Positions 25,501-35,379 of a stretch of DNA of 64,000 bases are shown here, in pieces. How positions within the stretch are numbered: position 1 is the first letter of the stretch; each line of letters starts with the position of its first letter. Location: assembly GCA_021234535.1 (NCBI GenBank), contig CM037850.1:16911990-16975989 (forward strand), written 5' to 3'. This DNA is from Stichopus chloronotus (Eukaryota; Echinodermata; Holothuroidea; Aspidochirotida; Stichopodidae). The position numbers and the translations under genes were made by a program. The notes beneath the pieces were generated by a model that ran no database searches, was not told the origin of the DNA, and saw nothing but the letters and a program-made list of their open reading frames with translations.

Positions 25501-26104
25501 CCGCTAGTAAAAATGTTTACATAATTCAGGAGAGGTTACTACTTCGTAGAGGGGGCACTCAGTCTGGCCGCTCAAGGCTCAGCGATGATGATATTATTAT
25601 TTGTAATGTATTGAAAGGAATTTTTCTGAGCTGTTGACAGTATTTCAGAGCATGACATGGAGCCATAAAGAGCACATTGTTATTTACAATATAATGACGC
25701 CTAATGTCACAGTGAAAACAACATAAGGCCGCCAGTCACGTTTTGATTCAGTGAATAGCAATATGTTCCTGTGCTTGAAATACATAATAATCCATTGCAT
25801 TTATTTAAACATTCAAAGGCATAATGCGTTCATTTCTCTACACAAATATGTGAAGTAACAAATATTGAAAAAAAAGTAAACTGCAGTCGTTAGTGTTGTC
25901 GTCATGTCTAACAGATCTAGGACAAGTAATAGTATTCAATCCCGACCTTTTTTGTACGTCTCCGAGGAAAACTAATTAATATATTTGCTTCTGTCTCATC
26001 CTAGAAAACAGAAAAAGGCATCCTCTAACTATGATGGAATTAGTGAGGATGATGACTACGTTGGGCTAAGACCTCACAGAGACGACTTTGGCAGTAACAT
26101 TTAA
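13500..26104 (+). CDS. Receptor gene A: four-Ig transmembrane receptor with ITIM-like tail (10 exons)
   Basis: A type I surface receptor of the immunoglobulin superfamily. Coding exons are 13500-13590, 13780-14113, 14221-14500, 14632-14955, 15177-15482, 15796-15906, 16215-16254, 24075-24184, 24332-24380 and 26005-26104. The order is signal peptide, Ig1 to Ig4, a TM helix, and a tail of about 100 residues. Ectodomain junctions are phase 1, as is classical for Ig exons, and tail junctions are phase-consistent (2, 1, 2). If two single-base discrepancies (Ig1 exon, Ig2 exon end) are set aside, the product would be about 580 residues. The tail ends with SNYDGI (fits the ITIM pattern S/I/V/LxYxxI/V/L) and DDYVGL before TAA. 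The ligand is unknown. AATAAA occurs at 26595 and 26646. A LINE sits in the 7.8-kb intron after exon 7. Gene B is its tandem neighbour. The Ig/TM calls are strong; the signalling role is inferred. Confidence 0.8.
13780..14113 (+). CDS. Gene A exon 2: Ig domain 1, with a +1 frame discrepancy
   Basis: V/I-type Ig domain. ELGGSVEIRCNLTVGEG contains the first Cys, SYIIWKKG the core Trp, and SLSDAGNYTCKE the D-x-G-x-Y-x-C motif. The exon is flanked by AG and GTCAGA and runs phase 1 to phase 1. It is 334 nt long, one more than a symmetric exon allows. The first part reads in one frame to about 13960 and the rest in another. One extra base lies near 13950-13970, either a sequence indel or a disabling mutation. 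Confidence 0.75.
14221..14500 (+). CDS. Gene A exon 3: Ig domain 2
   Basis: Starts after TTGTTGCAG with phase 1. LTAECCGTLTEADSLEYLW holds the first Cys pair and the Trp; CSNISLTAHRK and FICRISSTSN supply the distal strands and the second Cys. The donor GTAAGT at 14501 leaves phase 2, yet the next exon needs phase 1. Either one base is extra at the exon end, or an unseen splice variant is used. Confidence 0.7.
14632..14955 (+). CDS. Gene A exon 4: Ig domain 3
   Basis: A 324-nt symmetric phase-1 exon. SSVNITCISDGFPYPTVSLE is the B-C strand region of a C2/I-set Ig domain, and EQLRCTAYNNVTEVADNPG carries the second Cys. Several N-x-S/T sequons are present. The acceptor is TTTTTCATCCAG and the donor GTACGA. 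Confidence 0.85.
15177..15482 (+). CDS. Gene A exon 5: Ig domain 4
   Basis: A 306-nt symmetric phase-1 exon. NITIICFTTGYPTPNVSMQK resembles the start of domain 3. GVNEEETGKYRCRANNTLDD is the classic F-strand Y-x-C block. The similarity of domains 3 and 4 (GFPYPTVS against GYPTPNVS) points to internal exon duplication. Confidence 0.88.
15796..15906 (+). CDS. Gene A exon 6: transmembrane helix
   Basis: A 111-nt symmetric phase-1 exon. A short extracellular stem (AIPPSIAELLMNNIQ) precedes a hydrophobic stretch (AVLSISIGILVIIVLIATVA) ending in YQ. The acceptor is T-rich (TTTTTTTTCAG) and the donor is GTAAGT. Confidence 0.85.
16215..16254 (+). CDS. Gene A exon 7: juxtamembrane tail
   Basis: A 40-nt exon, phase 1 to 2, encoding RNSASIILPTIT plus a split codon. 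Its size and phase match the post-TM exons of gene B (37 and 40 nt, both 1 to 2), which supports common ancestry. Confidence 0.65.
16255..19670. other. Gene A tail intron, 5' part: repeats only
   Basis: Contains a short GT/CA-rich patch (16560-16650). A 'gtcaaaggtca'-type interspersed repeat lies near 16730-17060, and a hairpin repeat at about 17700-17885. A small inverted repeat (TGACCGTGG...CCACGGTCA) lies near 18875-18930. The 122-codon ORF at 19022-19390 lacks motifs and splice context. Confidence 0.5.
17700..17885. repeat. Hairpin (MITE-like) repeat; partial second copy at 42037-42110
   Basis: The left arm (AACGCTGGACCGTGTATTAA, then CTGTAGGATAATATGCATCC) is the inverse of the right arm (GTACATTATCGTACAGTTAA, then TACACAGGTCCAAAGTTGA). 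A fragment beginning GTGCATCGCTTGCATTAACC recurs at about 42040 inside gene B. Confidence 0.6.
19676..20269 (+). pseudogene. LINE ORF1 (coiled coil plus RRM-like), interrupted
   Basis: A long coiled coil (RNDIADLKRQIQKCEQKMAE, followed by QQQKIESLQQI) leads into LEQYSRSNSLRISGIP, the conserved R-x-N-x-L-R-I-x-G-I-P entry of L1-type ORF1 proteins. DIDRSHRIA and RPIFVKFISYQVR follow. The frame is open upstream of 19733 with no clear ATG, so the 5' end may be truncated. The stop at 20267 falls where similarity continues in frame (QLPLAVQNDRLIKSSWNLDG); TGA there may derive from CGA by CpG decay. Confidence 0.75.
20850..21230 (+). pseudogene. LINE ORF2, endonuclease fragment
   Basis: The block IGVVFRPPNSDLNDFFNFFE and the catalytic-region block CFTLGDFNIDLLSNAS match APE-type endonucleases of non-LTR elements (the GDFN motif). 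Frame changes at about 20950 and 21226 disable it. Confidence 0.8.
21970..22810 (+). pseudogene. LINE ORF2, reverse-transcriptase fragment
   Basis: RT blocks in order are SPGHDDIH, YRSICVLHVFSKIYEKIV, NQYGFLPNKSTT, AFDTLDHNILLYKLQHYGI, WFKNYLSNR, TTGVPQSSILGNLLFLVFIN and LYAHDTNIFYD. The catalytic Y/F-A-D-D is mutated to Y-A-H-D. There are frame shifts near 22010 and 22420. The element ends at NWFICNKL. Confidence 0.85.
22840..23745. repeat. Interspersed repeat copies with GT-rich stretches
   Basis: Begins with CCATGGGAGAACTGTTGCCA and GGAAACGC, then GTGTGTGGGTGTGTGCGTGT. From about 23280 it carries 'ttgaaacttggtaaggttgtg'-type sequence. The end (23650-23743) includes AACTATTACAAATTTCC and GATGAGATACGCAACTCCGT, closely matching 59571-59660. 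Open frames on both strands here are by-products of low complexity. Confidence 0.6.
24075..24184 (+). CDS. Gene A exon 8: cytoplasmic tail
   Basis: Phase 2 to 1, 110 nt, between TTTTAG and GTATGA. Encodes YGGRIRNSMHFGHVTNFE, then EGIPDVVRNDHHIPRDR. If the donor is skipped, the frame continues to a stop at 24241-24243, giving an alternative short tail ending FIIIGKLE. The phases match both neighbours exactly. Confidence 0.6.
24332..24380 (+). CDS. Gene A exon 9: cytoplasmic tail
   Basis: A 49-nt exon, phase 1 to 2, encoding SEKRNSTEALTATYE. Acceptor CATAATCTAG, donor GTAAGC. Confidence 0.6.
24390..26000. other. Gene A intron 9, no other feature seen
   Basis: About 1.6 kb of AT-rich intron. 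The ORF at 24951-25181 has no motif and no splice consistency with the receptor frame. Confidence 0.4.
26005..26104 (+). CDS. Gene A exon 10: terminal tail exon with tyrosine motifs
   Basis: Phase 2 acceptor (CATCCTAG); encodes EKQKKASSNYDGISEDDD, then YVGLRPHRDDFGSNI and TAA at 26102-26104. SNYDGI fits the ITIM pattern. YVGL is a second YxxL, with five residues between the two four-residue motifs, which is shorter than a canonical ITAM (six to eight). Candidate AATAAA signals follow at 26595 and 26646. Confidence 0.72.
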
Positions 26105-26690
26105 TCACGTTTTTCTTTTAGTACAGTAAGATGATGGCTGCATGGGAGTCAATATTACAATTCACTGCACAACGATCTCCAACTGTTTGAATCTACACAC
26201 ATTTACAGTTTATCAAATATCATTGGAAGCAAAAGCAATAGACTTTGTTACTATATACTGTAAAGTTGAATACCTCACTACCAAGTTATGTAAATATCTA
26301 GTAACAATGCAGTTTCGGTTTCGTTTTCAGAGGGCAAAGTCTTCTATTATGTAGATATGATGTACCATAAATCACAATGTTAAGATAGTTCAATGTTAAG
26401 ACAGTCTCTATAGTGCACCACACTGTGTGTCCGTTAGTGATACCTCGTTTTGGAACGCGTCTGCTTTAATTGGCGAACAGAAATCGTCCAAAACATCTGT
26501 AATTTTCAATACTACTCTACTTTTGTCTGGAACCATTTGGGTAAGAATATCCTGAGCACTGTAAAAAGCATTACTGAACTGGAGTTATTTTCCAAATAAA
26601 ATTGAACACTTGGTCTGTGTAATAGTTACATGTTTCATCGACTTCAATAAACAGTCTGATCATTTAGTCCCATATTTCTTATAACATATA
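26105..26690. other. Gene A 3' UTR region and polyadenylation signals
   Basis: No ORF of note. AATAAA occurs at 26595-26600 and 26646-26651, a plausible transcript end about 0.5 kb after the stop. Confidence 0.4.
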
Positions 26691-26692
26691 TT

Positions 26693-26800
26693 CAATATAT
26701 ATGTTCGATATATATATTCGATATCCATAGTCGATATCCATAGTCGATATCCATATATGGATATCGAATATGGATATCGAATATATATATCGAACATAAC
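26693..26800. repeat. Large AT-rich palindrome (hairpin)
   Basis: The left arm is built from GTTCGATATATATATTCGAT and repeated ATCCATAGTCGAT; the right arm is its inverse, ending ATCGAATATATATATCGAAC. The centre is CCATATATGG near 26751-26760. The left arm has one extra ATAGTCGATATCC unit. The sequence should fold into a long stem and lies between genes A and B. Confidence 0.85.
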
Positions 26801-26809
26801 GTAAAACGG

Positions 26810-29500
26810 TCAGTAATGAAGACACTTATTCTTTATTCGTGTGGATATTGAACAGACAGGTTCGACATTAGATAAATTGTCATATTGAAAAATTGTCATA
26901 TTTCCGTAGTACCTTATTCCTGAATACACTGTTTACAACTTAATCGGAGATACTTAAACTGACCTGCTCAACTTAATTAATTCACACATACACGGCATAT
27001 AGTAGATGATTTGTTAGTAATGAAATATCAATGTTATTTTTATTTCTTGTAATTTGGGCAACTTGGAGTTAATGTAGTAGGTCCCTATATCCTTCATTTC
27101 AACACAAGCACATCTATATGACTTATTCAACTAATAAATTAAAAATATTTTACAATATACTGTAAATGTTCTATAGTAATTTCAGATTATTTCTTCTTAA
27201 ACAACTGTGTATGGTGTATTTTATTTACCTAGTGTAGAAATATAAAGTAAGGAGAATAAATGTAATGGAAATATACCAGCTTGGTTGGCAATAAACATCG
27301 CGTTCGAAGTTTATTGATTTTACGTACATCTCTTTAGAAAACTATTGTAACACGGTTGACTAATTTACAGTGGACTAGATTGGTGTATATTCAATATTCT
27401 GAATGTGGGGAGGGGACGAATTACATGTCATATTTCTCGCAAAATTAACTATCAGAGCATGTGGAGACATCACACAATATCACTAAGCCCGATTAGTGGA
27501 GAAACTTCCACGGTGGCAATGATGACAAACGGTTCTTGATGTTTACAATATTTTGTTATCTTCTCAAAATTAACTATCCAATCAGGACACCAAATTAACT
27601 AGCCAAAAGTGAGTTATAAGTGGAAGTACAAAGTACGTGTGTAAATGAACTGATGCAAATGGTCAATACTAAAAGTTGGACTCAAATTGTACATCCTATA
27701 CCCAAACATCGCAAATGCTCAGATAGTATGAGCTGAACGTGCCTTTTTTTTCAGCCCAACAAGTAGTAACCGCATATATGGTAAGGTAATGTGATCTTTA
27801 AGTTATCTTTGCTCTAAATAAAGAATAATAGAGAAATTCATAACACATGGGGTAGTACTGTGATTTTCTTAATCAATAACATCATTCATTATCTCATTAC
27901 TGTAGACAGTATACAGGGAGGAGACATTGTACTCCATAGTGTTGTTCAAGTCGTCAAAAGTGATACTTCAATGATAACATACCTAACAAGTCTTGTAGTG
28001 GGTCAGTGAACTTGATCAGGGTGTATCTCATAACATACAAATGACATTTTCTACAAATGCTGATGGCATCATGAGGTCAAAGATCACCAATGTCGAAGGC
28101 CAAATTGGCCAAAAAGTTCTTAAAAAGTCTGTTTCTATCTCTCTTTGGGAGTACATGAGACGATGGGTAGCGAACGTTTTGAAAAAACGATAGGGATGAG
28201 ATTTTCAACTCCATGGATTGCCTACGTGTAATTACTATGTGAGTAATAAAAGTACACGTTCACGTAGTATCAGTGCAGACTTAGCATTCCATTTCAATTG
28301 CAATTGTAATGATTATAATTTGCCATGATATGCATAACGAAGCTTGGGGCAAATAGTGTCAGTAGTTAGCTGGTTTAAGTTTGCCCTTTAAGCTGAGACT
28401 GGGAATATCAAACCCAATAATGTATTGAGAGTTCAGTAGGAAATTACAGGCAGGGGAATTTGAATGTAAAACTGTCGAGAATGAGTAAAAATACATCTCA
28501 AATATGTTAGCCTAGATATGCTCCCGTTATTTTTCCTTGTCAAATACACCTTACATTAGCTTCGTTTCGTGACGTAATTACTCATATACATATTCCTCAT
28601 ACAATTCGTGTTTTCTCGTACGCTATTACAGCTCTATACTATTCCCAACACGTATAGTAGTTAGCACTTGAACAAACTGCGTTGTGTCAGCACTGCAACA
28701 ACGTTTCCACACATAATTTAAGCCATTTTTTGAGCTAAATAGAATAACATTGTGTTCAATTCTGTAAGCAAAATGCACAACGACATGCAGTGTCTTCATA
28801 CGGATGTGCTACCTTAGGTCCAAGGATCAACGTTTACCTATAAGCAAATAGATTGAACGAGGCTCTAGTACAGCGTTTGTACCAATTCATACAGAATAGG
28901 TTATCTGAGCCTTAAGTTCTCGTTCCATGACGTGGAGTGATTTTTCACTGTAGGTTAATTATCGTATCTCAAGATGCCTTATTATTTCATTGCCATATTT
29001 TTTGTTTTCTAATACGCCTTGAGGTAAATCTCGATAAATCTTCCATACTTAGTCTGTGCGCAGTGGCCGAGGAAAAACATAGTCATAATTGAGAACACAT
29101 ATAACCAAAACAGGAATCTTTCCATGTCTTGGCAGAAAGATTCAGAAATTTACCACCACCTAAGGCAGATATTATATATACATATTACATATTAAATCAA
29201 CAAGAGAGATAAGTGTATGAGCTGTTAAAGAGCATTACAACACATATTTAAGAACTTGTTGCTATTGAAACGTACCCAGTGTCGTCTCGGGTGCATTTTG
29301 TCGGGTTAGGTAAGACTCAATGGCGCTGATCTTCACTTAGGCCAACATGCTAGCTAGAATTGCTTCAAGATCACCGTCATAGGTTGATGCGGATCATACC
29401 TCAAAATGCTTGAATTACAATTCCCCCAGATCTACGAAAACTTGTGTCTAGCAAGGATCCTCAGGCGTCTTTTCACCCTGACAGTGAACCCTTCGTTTAA
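26810..29500. other. Intergenic A-B, no gene seen
   Basis: AT-rich. At about 28020-28240 there is another copy of the interspersed repeat with ATGAGGTCAAAGATCACC and, at its end, GATGAGATTTTCAACTCCAT and GGATTGCC. No exon chain is seen. Confidence 0.4.
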
Positions 29501-30115
29501 TATTGATACAGGTGGTGTATTGCACCATACAGGAGGTCGACGGTACACGTACATATGCGCATTTGAGAACTGAATATTGAGGTGTAACTGAAACACTTAC
29601 GTATCATAGCGAAGCGGAACCAGATAATTGTTTACTGAAACATGTACTTGAAATGTATTCGTATCGTCAGCAAATAAGATGAAATGAAGTAATAAAGATG
29701 AGATACAAATATCATTGATAGTTATGTGAAATAGCAAGGATCCAAGGATACAACCTTGGGGTATTCCACAACTATATCAGAGTTTACATTGTCATAATTA
29801 GTTTAATGTTTTCTGTTCCAAAGGTAGGTTTGAAACTAATAAGAACGAAATTCCTGTAATACCATAAAAATCTTGTAAGAAAGATATTACGGTCAATAGT
29901 ATCGCGGGTTTTACTGAGATTCATAATTAAACCAAGTACATGTTCTTGCTGCGAGAAAGAATTTATGACCTCATCGCAAAGCTTAACAAAAGCAATATCT
30001 GTTGAGCTGTGTTTTTGAAATGCGGAAGTGAAAGAGTATGTTGTTGTGCATTAAAAAGAATACAGTCTTTTACTGTATATACACCTCTTTCAAGGATTTT
30101 GGCGAAGCCCGAGAG
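29500..30115 (-). mobile_element. Decayed LINE reverse-transcriptase fragment
   Basis: On minus, frame-broken translation gives blocks recognisable as RT: FAKILERGVYT, VLGLIMNLSKTRDTIDRNIF (consensus-like LSKAFDTIDHNIL), WNTPRLYPWILAI (from GIPQGSILGPLLF) and LFADDTNTFQ at about 29660-29680, which keeps the catalytic FADD. Stops and shifts lie between the blocks, so no long ORF exists. It is a separate, older copy of a CR1/Jockey-type element, upstream of gene B in opposite orientation. Confidence 0.75.
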
Positions 30116-30119
30116 AATA

Positions 30120-30850
30120 GATAATTGCTATTAGAGAATAGGATAATTGCTTATTATTACTTTAATACATAATAAATTCCATAAGCCCGGAGAGGTAGTG
30201 ATAGCCTCTAGAGGCCTCTGGGCCCCGTAACGGACCCTAACGCAGTATTAATCGTAAGTGCCCCCTTCACAGTCACTGTGTTCCCTCCGTGCTCCCCGAA
30301 GTGAAAAGTCTAGCTAAGCCACTGGCGTTGACTTTTTCTGAAATTCGCTTTATGGAAATCACTTATGTTGAAAAGGTGTACAATCTGAGATCCAGAAGTA
30401 CGATCCTTTGACAATAGGTCTCTTATAGGCCCACTGTAGTCGACCCACAAAAAGATCTTCAAATAACTTGGAATTTCCCTTCTTGTGTTACTCTTACACT
30501 ACATTAATGTACAAAGGTTAAAACTCCCTATGCAATATGTATTTTATCAATTTGAAAAGAGTATGATCATAATTTTTGTCCAAACAACGTGTTGCAAACA
30601 ATATTTCTTAACAGCATCTGACGAAACACATGTGGTAATAGTGTTCAAAGCGAGACGCCCATCAAGGATTAACGATTAAAGTCAATGACTCCAATATCGT
30701 ACCACTTTTTTTACACAATTTTGTGACCTTAAGTAGCTTTGAATTATCACATTTCAATTTTCCTTTGAGGCTTTACTTTTTGTTTTATCTCTTCACATCA
30801 TTTAGACAGGACTGCTTATTCGAATATAATACGCAAATGTTTAGATACGT
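30120..30850. other. Upstream region of gene B
   Basis: No gene is seen. The open frame at 30723-30851 runs in frame into the gene B leader, so an upstream start (30723 or 30840) is possible. It reads less like a signal peptide than the Met at 30852. Confidence 0.35.
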
Positions 30851-30851
30851 G

Positions 30852-30915
30852 ATGGAAATGTATCTATCCCATCTGTTGGTCTTAAGCTGTGTCGTATTAA
30901 TGACCAAAGTTTGGG
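30852..30915 (+). CDS. Gene B exon 1: signal peptide
   Basis: MEMYLSHLLVLSCVVLMTKV then W is a good secretory leader. The donor is GTAAGT at 30916 and the exon ends in phase 1. In-frame upstream Mets at 30723 and 30840 would add a non-leader-like extension. Confidence 0.7.
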
Positions 30916-33900
30916 GTAAGTACCTTAACTGTTGAGCAACATCCGAACTGAGACAAATTATCTAGAATATTTTGATAGTGATACGTATCTGGCCAAGCTT
31001 AGTAATACCCAGATAACATACCAATAGTTGGCATAGTAACACATATCTATTTGTTTATTTAAAAGGAAAACAATTAATAATTATTAGTTTTTGGATGTGT
31101 ATATCTGCTGAGATTTGCACAACGTTTATTAGGCATTTGCTACCAAACGTGTTACATATCGTCCTATTCGTCTACTTAATTTTCCGTGTGTTTTGGTTGA
31201 GTCCAAAGCTCATTTACATGAGCACCAATTGGATACTTTCATATAAAGCATGACCACTTTACTTTTAAAATTCCTCAAAATTAATCCTCTTCTTTGCATA
31301 GTGCATGCTGCTTCTATGGATAGGATGAAGATGACTGAGCCCATAGTTTTAGTTGAGGAAGGAAGACCTGCTGAAATACCATGCTTGACAATAGGCAGAC
31401 ACGATGCATATATTTGGATGAAAGGCAGTTCGGTCAAAAACAGTACCGAAATCGCTTCTTATATCGATGGCATTGCTAGTGAAGACACTTCGCTATTTAC
31501 AGTGTCAGAAAACGGGACACTTTTGATTCATAATGTGAGATTGAGAGACGAAGGAAAGTACCTGTGCAGAGCATCCTCAGAAATCAGCGATTGCACTGGT
31601 GAAGTAATGGTATACGTCCAGGGTTAGTATCTACTAACACCCTATACGTTAGCCATAAAGTTGGTAAAAAAGTTTTCTCTGAAAAATTTAAAATTTAAAA
31701 AGAGCATCATTCCGATTGCACCTTAAACTGCGGACTCTATTAACAGTATTGTTTTTATTCATAATGTATGTGACAATTTCGAATTAATTTTTAGCCACTA
31801 TGTGCAAGGAGCTACTACGAATGGAGTAAAAGCAGCTTACAACCCTTTAAAGTTATGATCTGTTCCGACATGTCAAAGCTCAAAACCTCCATTGATTGTT
31901 TCAAGGACTGTAATCCTGGATTAACGATGGTTACGGAACAGTTGTAGGCAAGATATACATATAAGTACTACTCCACCAATAAATCCTACTACCGCCATAA
32001 TGATGTTTTCGTCATAATTTTAAAGTCCTATTAGAAGAGATTTCCGAGGATGCGCATTCGTGCGCATGTATGCAATTAATTTTGCAAAACTAAGTAAGAA
32101 ACTAGCTCTACGATAAGCTAAGTTTTGTTGCCTGGAAGGATCCGGAAAGTTTTCACTGTCTCGAAAATATGCTCTATCTGGAAATAGCTGGTAGCACTGT
32201 AACAAAATGTCACTTTGTCTTTGTTTTTTGGGTCGTTTCATAGATGTAAGCTTAATTGTAGACTGCACATTTATTGCTACAAAATATGCTGTTAATTAAC
32301 AAACTGCGCGTTGTCTTTTGAGAAACTCACTTCCATTTTTGACGTGTAACTTATGATAGCAGTCGTTATTGTCACGCAATGGACGTTTGTGACTCCTGTT
32401 TGTGGAACAAATGAAAGAAGATCTAATGGATTACGTGGAGTAATGGGACAAAGGAAATGTCAGATTAGAAAGATTAGGTCCTGAATGAATTTGTAAAGGG
32501 GTTGTTGAGACTGTTATTCAAGTTTACATTGGGGTTGAACAATAACACCATGTCACAAAGACTCTACGTTTACTCCATTCGTAGTATCTCGGTGGTGCAA
32601 CTGTTTAGATGAGAGCAGGTTTGCCAGAATTGCAGTTTGTTGTATACTTTCATAAAGAGAGACAAATCTTCCTATCTTACATGCAACGTCATTCGAAGAA
32701 AAATCTGTAATTGTAAAGTTACTGTGGTTAGAAATTTATTTCTTCCATGAGAGCCAAAAGTTATGTTTTTTCTTATAATTTCCTAATTTTACACATAAAC
32801 TTATATTCTTGATGCCGAAAAATACTTCCTTTCAGAAAGAGTCGAATCCGTTAAACGTTACATATTTTTCAGCTGCTCTAGATAAATTTGTACTTGGTGT
32901 TGATCGATGTCAAGCTCAAAGCGATTGTGCAATATTCATCGACTCGTCACAATCCAGTACCATAACATGCACGGCAACTAATGCACCTCATTCTATGGAC
33001 TTGAAATGGTTCAATGGATCAAAGGAAATAAAGGATGGTATTGTATTGGAAAGAAGAGACGTACAAGGAGGAATGTCTCAGGACATATCAAGTACACTGA
33101 ATATTGTGGATGTACTTCCGTCCTTATTAATGTGCCAAGCAATAGATCAGAAGCGAATAAATGACGACGGACTATTCGTAAATGTCCAACTCCAAGCACC
33201 TGGTAAGCGCCCACCTATTTTTGATGACGTTAGTACACTAAGAAAAGGTGAATGTTCTTCGATTTAGTATATTTTAAAGCCATTGTGAGTTACAGCCCAA
33301 GTAAAAGATTATAGCATTTCTATAACGTACGCCTCTCCTTTGTAATAGTTATGCAACTACAGACCATATGTGTTGTTTGCATTACGTTAAATTCATAGGG
33401 AAATAACTATTGTAAGTGGCGTTTTAGCACTGATCAGTCGTTAAAATATGCATTATCTTTTCTTGGAAGAATATGTGGAACATTGGGTCTTGTATGCAGT
33501 CAAATAGACCAACAAAATTGCGCATTGGTACAGTTTTGTGCGTATAAAAATGCCCCTGTATGGTGTGGCTGATTATTTACAATCATTGCAGTCACTAGTC
33601 TGTCTTTATGTGTGCATGTGTGCAGGTTATTGTATTGCACTGCTTGTATATGCGATGCAGTAACTTAAGAACATTGGCTTCTCGCCCCTCTCTTGTAAAA
33701 TGTTTAAGTAGCTCAGTCTCCTGTAAAAGCACTGACGAGTTCACACAATGCGTAAGCCACAGCATATATGTGAATATATGATAGTGCTTCCTGAACTTTA
33801 AAAATGTGCCTTAAATTTAAAGTAAAGTTACTTTAAAATTTACCTTAACTATGTCCTCCAAATGTACAATTCAATGGTATTCGCAAACGGTATTCAGAAA

Positions 33901-35379
33901 GTAGGATTTTTGTGGTTTTGCATGTGGATATAGATTCTCGGAGCTCTTGCTTGAAATTGCTTGTGTGTTTGAGAGTTTGGCTAATTTAAAGGTAATAGGC
34001 TCCCTTGACATAACTTTTGAATGTCAGCACAATGGATACAGACCATAGAAGAAACCAGGCGACACTCATATGTACACATCCAGTCTAACCAGCTATCCAT
34101 TATTCAACCTCTCAACACCTGATTATCAACATCCCCTCAACAAAGCGGGTTATACCCAAATAGTTAAGGGGTGCTAGCTAAGAACAACTATCGACCAACA
34201 CTATATATACCGACAATCGGTCCTACACAACGACACTCACAGACATTACAGGTATCATGTCTGTAGATAACTTCAAATTAAAGTGTATGATGTTGGAGTA
34301 GGAACCCGGTCGACTTTTGCAGTGGCAACATCTCTTATGACTGACATCGTAGTTTTTGTATTTTAATTCCAGAAAAGTGAATGAATTCCAGAATTGATAG
34401 AAATTGAATGCCAGTGTTGGTTGTGTCTTAGCTCCACCACATATTTTTTGAAGTCCTCCTTTTAGTATGAATAATTTATATTTTGAAGTATTATTTCACT
34501 TCGTCTTCTGTGTACTTTCGTGAGACTGATATAAGACTTTATTTCCCAGTTCACTTTTCTAGTATTCTTTCCATTTCATAGTTGTTCCAGTCACTAGCTT
34601 GAAGCCATCAACAGGTTGGATGGTAACTGCTATCATACTTGTGATAACTTGCCTAGTAACAATTACTGTCATTGTGATCATGTCAGGTATGCATTAATAC
34701 TTACATCATAAGTACTTTTTTTGTAATGTGCAAGCAATGCAACAAATAAGGACCTTGTACATTCTCTTAGTTTTGTACCGTATATGCTTAACCTTCATGC
34801 AGTAAGAACATGAACTAGATACTGTAGCTACGTACTCTTTGTAAGCAATTAGTCGGATTTGTTGTGTATTCTATGTTATCCTATGCCTATAATACACATA
34901 ATTTTAGGTCATCATTGGACCTTGCTTGAACAGGCCAATGAAACGTAAGCACTACGATCTAATGCATATTCACTTCACAAGTCCTGATCGTTGTTGTACA
35001 CCACAACGTGCATAAATAAAGGACGGTTGCACACATGTGTTGTACAATAAATTCCAAGTCATTAAAACTACACATAACAACACGTCATTTAGTAGTGCCA
35101 AATATGTTTAAAAACTGAACTAAACTTGACTGTCGCAACGATGCAGCTTTCCGTTAGTCCATTCCTTCAAATACGGAAGCAAAAAGTTTCTAGTAAGATA
35201 ACTGACAAGAGAACTTAAGACTTAAGCACTCCTTGTACAGAAGAGGGGAACAGATAGTAAACCACGACAGATGTTTCCCAACGAGGAACACCGAGACAAG
35301 GACGGTTCTTACTCCATACCGCGATATATATCAGCCGGTTGCTACAAACAATCCATATATGGTAAAAACATATTCCTAG
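30852..35379 (+). CDS. Receptor gene B, short form: same ectodomain, tyrosine-rich tail
   Basis: Uses exons 30852-30915, 31302-31622, 32873-33202 and 34582-34686, then 34908-34944 (phase 1 to 2) and 35241-35379 (phase 2 to stop). The total is 996 nt, 331 residues. The tail reads HHWTLLEQANET, then TVLTPYRDIYQPV and NNPYMVKTYS. TPYRDI fits the ITSM pattern TxYxxV/I; YQPV, YMVK and a last Tyr follow. AATAAA lies at 35654-35659, about 275 nt after the stop, so this form could end at its own polyadenylation site. Exon 34908 cannot join exon 37006 (stop after seven codons), so the two tails exclude one another. The model rests on splice signals and phase only; no transcript was seen. Confidence 0.6.
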
